DNA of 64,000 bases from Sedimenticola thiotaurini. GTDB taxonomy: Bacteria; Pseudomonadota; Gammaproteobacteria; Chromatiales; Chromatiaceae. Below, piece by piece: positions 60,700 to 64,000 of the stretch. The DNA is taken from assembly GCF_001007875.1 (NCBI RefSeq), contig NZ_CP011412.1:2790001-2854000 (forward strand), in the 5' to 3' direction. The notes below the pieces were generated by a model. The model had not been told where the DNA came from. It made no database searches and was given only the letters and a program-made list of their open reading frames with translations. Within the stretch, counting starts at the first letter, position 1; each line of letters begins with the position of its first letter. Made by a program: the position numbers and the translations under genes.

Positions 60700-62063
60700 A
60701 TAACGCCGATCCAACCATTTTTTTCATCGATGATGAAAAGCACATCCGCATGGCCAACCAGCAGACTCTGGAGCTGGCCGGTTTTACCGTGCAGAGCTTC
60801 AACAGTGCGGAGAAGGTATTACCTCTGTTGTCACTGGAGTGGCCGGGTGTGGTGGTGTGCGACATTAAAATGCCCGGTATGGATGGTCTCACGTTTCTGG
60901 ACAGGGCCCTGCAGATCGACCGGGATATCCCGGTCATCCTGGTCACCGGCCATGGGGACATTACCATGGCGGTCAGCGCGATCCGGGATGGAGCCTACGA
61001 TTTTATCGAGAAACCGTTCGCGGCCGAGAAACTGATTGAGACCGTACGCCGGGCGCTGGACAAGCGTGCCCTGACCCTGGAAAACCGTTCGCTGCGCCGG
61101 GAACTGGAGGCCCAGGATGTTCCCGGTCCCCGTATTATCGGCCGCACACCGGCCATGCAGCGGTTACGCGCCACCATTGCCCAGGTGGCCAATGCGGCGG
61201 CGGATATCCTGGTCATGGGAGAAACCGGTACCGGCAAGGAGCTGGTCTCCCGTTCATTGCATGAACACTCTACGCGGCAGGATAAAAACTTTGTCGCCGT
61301 CAACTGCGGCGCCGTGCCGGAAAACCTGATTGAGAGTGAACTGTTCGGCCACGAGCCGGGTGCCTTCACCGGCGCCAATGAGCGGCGCATCGGTAAGTTC
61401 GAATACGCCAACGGCGGTACCCTGTTCCTGGATGAGATTGAGAGCATGCCCCTGCCGGTGCAGGTGCGCCTGCTGCGTGTGCTGCAGGAGCGGGTAGTTG
61501 AGCGGCTGGGTTCCAACAAGCTGATTCCGCTGGATATGCGGGTGGTGGCGGCCACCAAGATCGACCTGAAAGAGGCGTGCGAGGCGGGCACCTTCCGCCA
61601 GGACCTGCTCTATCGACTCAATGTGGTGACCCTGGAGATTCCACCCCTGCGGGATCGGCGGGAGGATATTCCCCTGCTGTTCCATCACTTCCTGCTGGTG
61701 GCTAATGCCCGTTATCAGATGGAGGCCCCCCTCCCCGCCAGTCAGCAGATCCGTACCCTGTTGACCTATAACTGGCCGGGTAATGTGCGGGAACTGCGAA
61801 ATCTTGCGGAACGCTACACCCTGTTGGGTGAGAGTTGTGGTTATGACATGGAACATCTGCTGTACGGCACCGACGAGGAGCGCAACTCCAACCAGGTGGC
61901 GTTGCCGGAACAGGTGGACTGTTTCGAGAAAAGTGTCATTGAACAGGTGCTGATCAGCCACAAGGGAAATATCAAGGCGACCATGTCCGCACTGGGTGTG
62001 CCGCGCAAAACCCTCTACGACAAGATGAAGAAGTACGGCCTGGATAAAAGTAATTTCAAATAG
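60696..62063 (+). CDS. dctD: C4-dicarboxylate response regulator DctD (sigma-54 activator)
   Basis: 455 residues. Receiver domain with Asp56 (VCDIKMPGMDG), AAA+ domain with GETGTGKELVSRSLH, the GAFTGA sigma-54 loop in HEPGAFTGAN, and a Fis-like C-terminal helix-turn-helix (GNIKATMSALGVPRKTLYDKMKKYGL). Activates sigma-54 promoters of dicarboxylate transporters; the convergent dctM gene is the probable target operon. Confidence 0.93.
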   Translation: MNNADPTIFFIDDEKHIRMANQQTLELAGFTVQSFNSAEKVLPLLSLEWPGVVVCDIKMPGMDGLTFLDRALQIDRDIPVILVTGHGDITMAVSAIRDGAYDFIEKPFAAEKLIETVRRALDKRALTLENRSLRRELEAQDVPGPRIIGRTPAMQRLRATIAQVANAAADILVMGETGTGKELVSRSLHEHSTRQDKNFVAVNCGAVPENLIESELFGHEPGAFTGANERRIGKFEYANGGTLFLDEIESMPLPVQVRLLRVLQERVVERLGSNKLIPLDMRVVAATKIDLKEACEAGTFRQDLLYRLNVVTLEIPPLRDRREDIPLLFHHFLLVANARYQMEAPLPASQQIRTLLTYNWPGNVRELRNLAERYTLLGESCGYDMEHLLYGTDEERNSNQVALPEQVDCFEKSVIEQVLISHKGNIKATMSALGVPRKTLYDKMKKYGLDKSNFK

Positions 62064-62122
62064 GGCGCTGCCTGCTCCACACATCAACCGACAGGATCGG
62101 TTGCCGTGGGGCTTGGGCCAAC

Positions 62123-62158
62123 AAAAAAGGCGCAGCCCGCCGAAGCGGACCGCGCCTT
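62123..62158 (-). terminator. Rho-independent terminator of the dctM-uspA transcript
   Basis: On the minus strand AAGGCGC/GCGCCTT (7 bp) encloses an inner CCGC/GCGG hairpin and is followed by a T6 run. It lies 55 bp past the UspA stop; there is no T run on the plus strand. Confidence 0.75.
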
Positions 62159-62212
62159 GTCGCCCCCATTGCCAACGGTTGCGCCTTGAAAGAGTGTTAG
62201 CGGCAGCTTGAA

Positions 62213-62692
62213 CTAACTCTTTACCGGTACGATCAAAACCGGTCGATCGGTCATATTGATCAGTTTTCTTGCAGTGGAGCCCAGCAGGGATGCACCGAAG
62301 CTGTCATTGGTGTGGGTACCCATGACGATCAGATCCACATCGTGGGCGGCGGCATACTTGTTGATTTCGTCTGCAGGTCTGCCTGTAACCACGGTGACAT
62401 CGGAAACCAGGTCTGAATCCTTACCCAACTCCTCGATATAGAATTTCTCCAGGCGCTGCTCCATCCTCCCGAGAATGCTCTTCAGTTCTTCATGTTCAAA
62501 ATCCTCACTCATCTCGGGGACATAGAGCTCCAGCACCGCCATGCCGGTATTGCCGATCGGCTCCGCCACATGCAGCATGATGATCTTGGCCTGGTAATGC
62601 TGTGCCAGGCTGATGGCGTGGCGAAATACCGGCCGCATATGTTTGCCCTGGTCGGTGGCGTAGAGAATGGTCTTGAATGTCGGGATGCTCAT
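62213..62692 (-). CDS. Universal stress protein UspA family
   Basis: 159 residues. The nucleotide-binding signature GTHTNDSFGASLLGSTARKLINMTDRPVLIVP is intact, suggesting the ATP-binding subclass. It directly follows dctM (about 67 bp) in the same direction; a UspA protein (TeaD) likewise accompanies the TeaABC TRAP transporter in Halomonas, so a regulatory role for the transporter is plausible. Confidence 0.9.
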   Translation of the reverse strand: MSIPTFKTILYATDQGKHMRPVFRHAISLAQHYQAKIIMLHVAEPIGNTGMAVLELYVPEMSEDFEHEELKSILGRMEQRLEKFYIEELGKDSDLVSDVTVVTGRPADEINKYAAAHDVDLIVMGTHTNDSFGASLLGSTARKLINMTDRPVLIVPVKS

Positions 62693-62759
62693 GGCGTCAA
62701 TCTCAATAGAGGTTGTGGAAGGCGCAGGAGGTGATAGCTCCTGCGCCGGTTTCCAGGTT

Positions 62760-64000
62760 TTACTTGGTGATGATCTCCGGACCCATCATCAGGGTGGGCA
62801 GCCAGGTGGAGATCCAGGGCACATAGGTGACGATGATCAGGAACAGGAACATGATCGCCAGCCAGGGTGCCGCCGCCTTCACCACCCGCATCATGGACAT
62901 GTGGGAGACACCGGCGGTTACGAACAGGTTGAGGCCAACCGGCGGCGTGATCATACCAATCTCCATGTTCACTACCATGATGATGCCGAGGTGAATCGGG
63001 TCGATCCCCAGGGTCATGGCGATCGGGAACACCAGGGGTGCCACGATAATCAGCAGACCGGAGGGTTCCATGAACTGGCCACCAATCAATAGCAGCACGT
63101 TCACCACGATCAGGAACATGATCGGCCCGAAGCCGGCGGAGAGCATGGCCTCGGTGATCATTTGCGGAATACGCTCTTCGGTCAGCACATGCTTGAGGAT
63201 CAGGGCGTTGGCGATGATGAACAGCAGCATGATGGTCAGCTTGCCCGCTTCGAACAGGGTATGCTTGGTATCCTTGTGCCAAAACACCGTGATCAGGCCG
63301 ACAAAAAAGTTGCTCCGGTTTTCGCCCGCCAGCGGTCCCATATCCTTGTAGATAAAGTTGGCGATAAAGAAGGCGTATACCGCTGCAACGGCAGCCGCTT
63401 CAGTGGGTGTGAAGATACCACCGTAGATACCGCCCAGGATGATCACAATCAGCATCAGGCCCCAACCGGCGTCCCGGGCCGAGGCAAATACCTCGCCCCA
63501 ACCGGCAAAGGGTTGGGACGGCAGGCCCTTGATGCGGGCCGCGATATAGATGCCGATCATCAGCATGATGCCGGCCAATGAACCGGGGATCACACCGGCC
63601 AGGAACATACGGCCCACCGACACATCGGTTGCTGCGGCGTAGACCACCATGACGATGGAGGGCGGTATCAGGATGCCCAGGGTACCGGCGTTACAGATCA
63701 CACCGGCGGCAAACTCCTTGGTGTATCCGGCGTTGACCATGCCGGCGATAACGATACTACCGATGGCCACCACGGTTGCCGGGGATGAACCCGACAGCGC
63801 GGCGAACATCATGCAGGCGAACACCGAGGCCATGGCCAGGCCACCCGGAAACCAGCCCACCACCGAGATGGCGAAACGGATGATGCGCCGTGCCACGCCG
63901 CCGGTAGACATGAAGCTGGAGGCCAGGATAAAGAACGGAATGGCCAACAGTGTGTAGTGTCCGGAGAAGGCGGAAAACAGGGTCTGTGCCACCGAGGCCA
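62760..64000 (-). CDS. dctM: TRAP transporter large permease DctM, 5'-truncated
   Basis: At least 413 residues are visible; the frame runs off the end of the window, so the first 50 or so residues are missing. Many hydrophobic helices; family segments LLAIPFFILASSFMSTGGVARRII, NAGTLGILIPPSI and GMITPPVGLNLFV are present. Inner-membrane 12-helix subunit of a binding-protein-dependent dicarboxylate or related TRAP transporter driven by an ion gradient. The dctP and dctQ partners should lie beyond the window. Confidence 0.93.
   Translation of the reverse strand, partial: ASVAQTLFSAFSGHYTLLAIPFFILASSFMSTGGVARRIIRFAISVVGWFPGGLAMASVFACMMFAALSGSSPATVVAIGSIVIAGMVNAGYTKEFAAGVICNAGTLGILIPPSIVMVVYAAATDVSVGRMFLAGVIPGSLAGIMLMIGIYIAARIKGLPSQPFAGWGEVFASARDAGWGLMLIVIILGGIYGGIFTPTEAAAVAAVYAFFIANFIYKDMGPLAGENRSNFFVGLITVFWHKDTKHTLFEAGKLTIMLLFIIANALILKHVLTEERIPQMITEAMLSAGFGPIMFLIVVNVLLLIGGQFMEPSGLLIIVAPLVFPIAMTLGIDPIHLGIIMVVNMEIGMITPPVGLNLFVTAGVSHMSMMRVVKAAAPWLAIMFLFLIIVTYVPWISTWLPTLMMGPEIITK

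Overview
The window is about 64 kb of a gene-dense gammaproteobacterial chromosome that spans the replication-origin neighbourhood. The gene order glyQ-glyS-gmhB-plsC / gyrB-recF-dnaN-dnaA / rpmH-rnpA-yidC-mnmE, followed later by mnmG-rsmG-parA-parB-atpIBEFHAGDC, is the classical gamma-proteobacterial origin synteny. The first gene (a class 1 dihydroorotate dehydrogenase) and the last (a TRAP large permease) are cut by the window edges. A class III PhaC-like protein, a TusA-type sulfur carrier and a C4-dicarboxylate TRAP system would suit a sulfur-oxidising or Chromatiales-like lineage, but that placement is inference.

Layout. 0-2.6 kb: pyrD end, a cNMP/HDOD signalling protein and a periplasmic TlpA-like thioredoxin. 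2.6-8.5 kb: nitrogen-control block on the minus strand, glnA - DUF4124 protein - ntrB - ntrC - small unknown, with a sigma-54 promoter and helically phased NtrC boxes upstream of glnA and a perfect 35-bp palindrome carrying an NtrC box upstream of ntrB. 8.5-11.7 kb: PP-loop ATPase - TusA - CDF metal exporter operon and a TetR regulator. 11.9-16.2 kb: glycyl-tRNA synthetase, gmhB (with an altered catalytic motif) and plsC. 16.3-26.8 kb: gyrB, recF, dnaN, dnaA on the minus strand and rpmH, rnpA, yidC, mnmE on the plus strand. Two perfect DnaA boxes lie between dnaA and dnaN, and two perfect parS sites lie in gyrB-recF.

26.8-45.6 kb is an accessory block of about 19 kb that separates mnmE from mnmG: a PhnD-like binding protein coupled to a GGDEF-EAL protein, a NERD-domain protein with altered nuclease residues, a PqiA-like membrane protein, a beta-hydroxyacid dehydrogenase, a tiny ORF and an EamA transporter, rubrerythrin, an operon (MaoC-Pta, P-type H+-ATPase, PhaC-like, patatin), and a MoxR-DUF58-transglutaminase operon. 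45.6-58.6 kb: mnmG, rsmG, three small proteins, parAB and the complete ATP synthase operon with promoter and terminator. 58.8-64 kb: DctB/DctD two-component system facing a UspA protein and the TRAP permease DctM that the pair probably controls.

No tRNA, rRNA, CRISPR array, transposase or prophage was recognised. I did not find a clearly new multi-gene system. The strongest leads are the two nitrogen-control regulatory regions, the gmhB active-site change, the degenerate NERD protein, the overlap-coupled 26-codon ORF, the PhnD/GGDEF-EAL pair with a probable non-canonical start codon, and the MaoC-Pta / H+-ATPase / PhaC-like / patatin operon.
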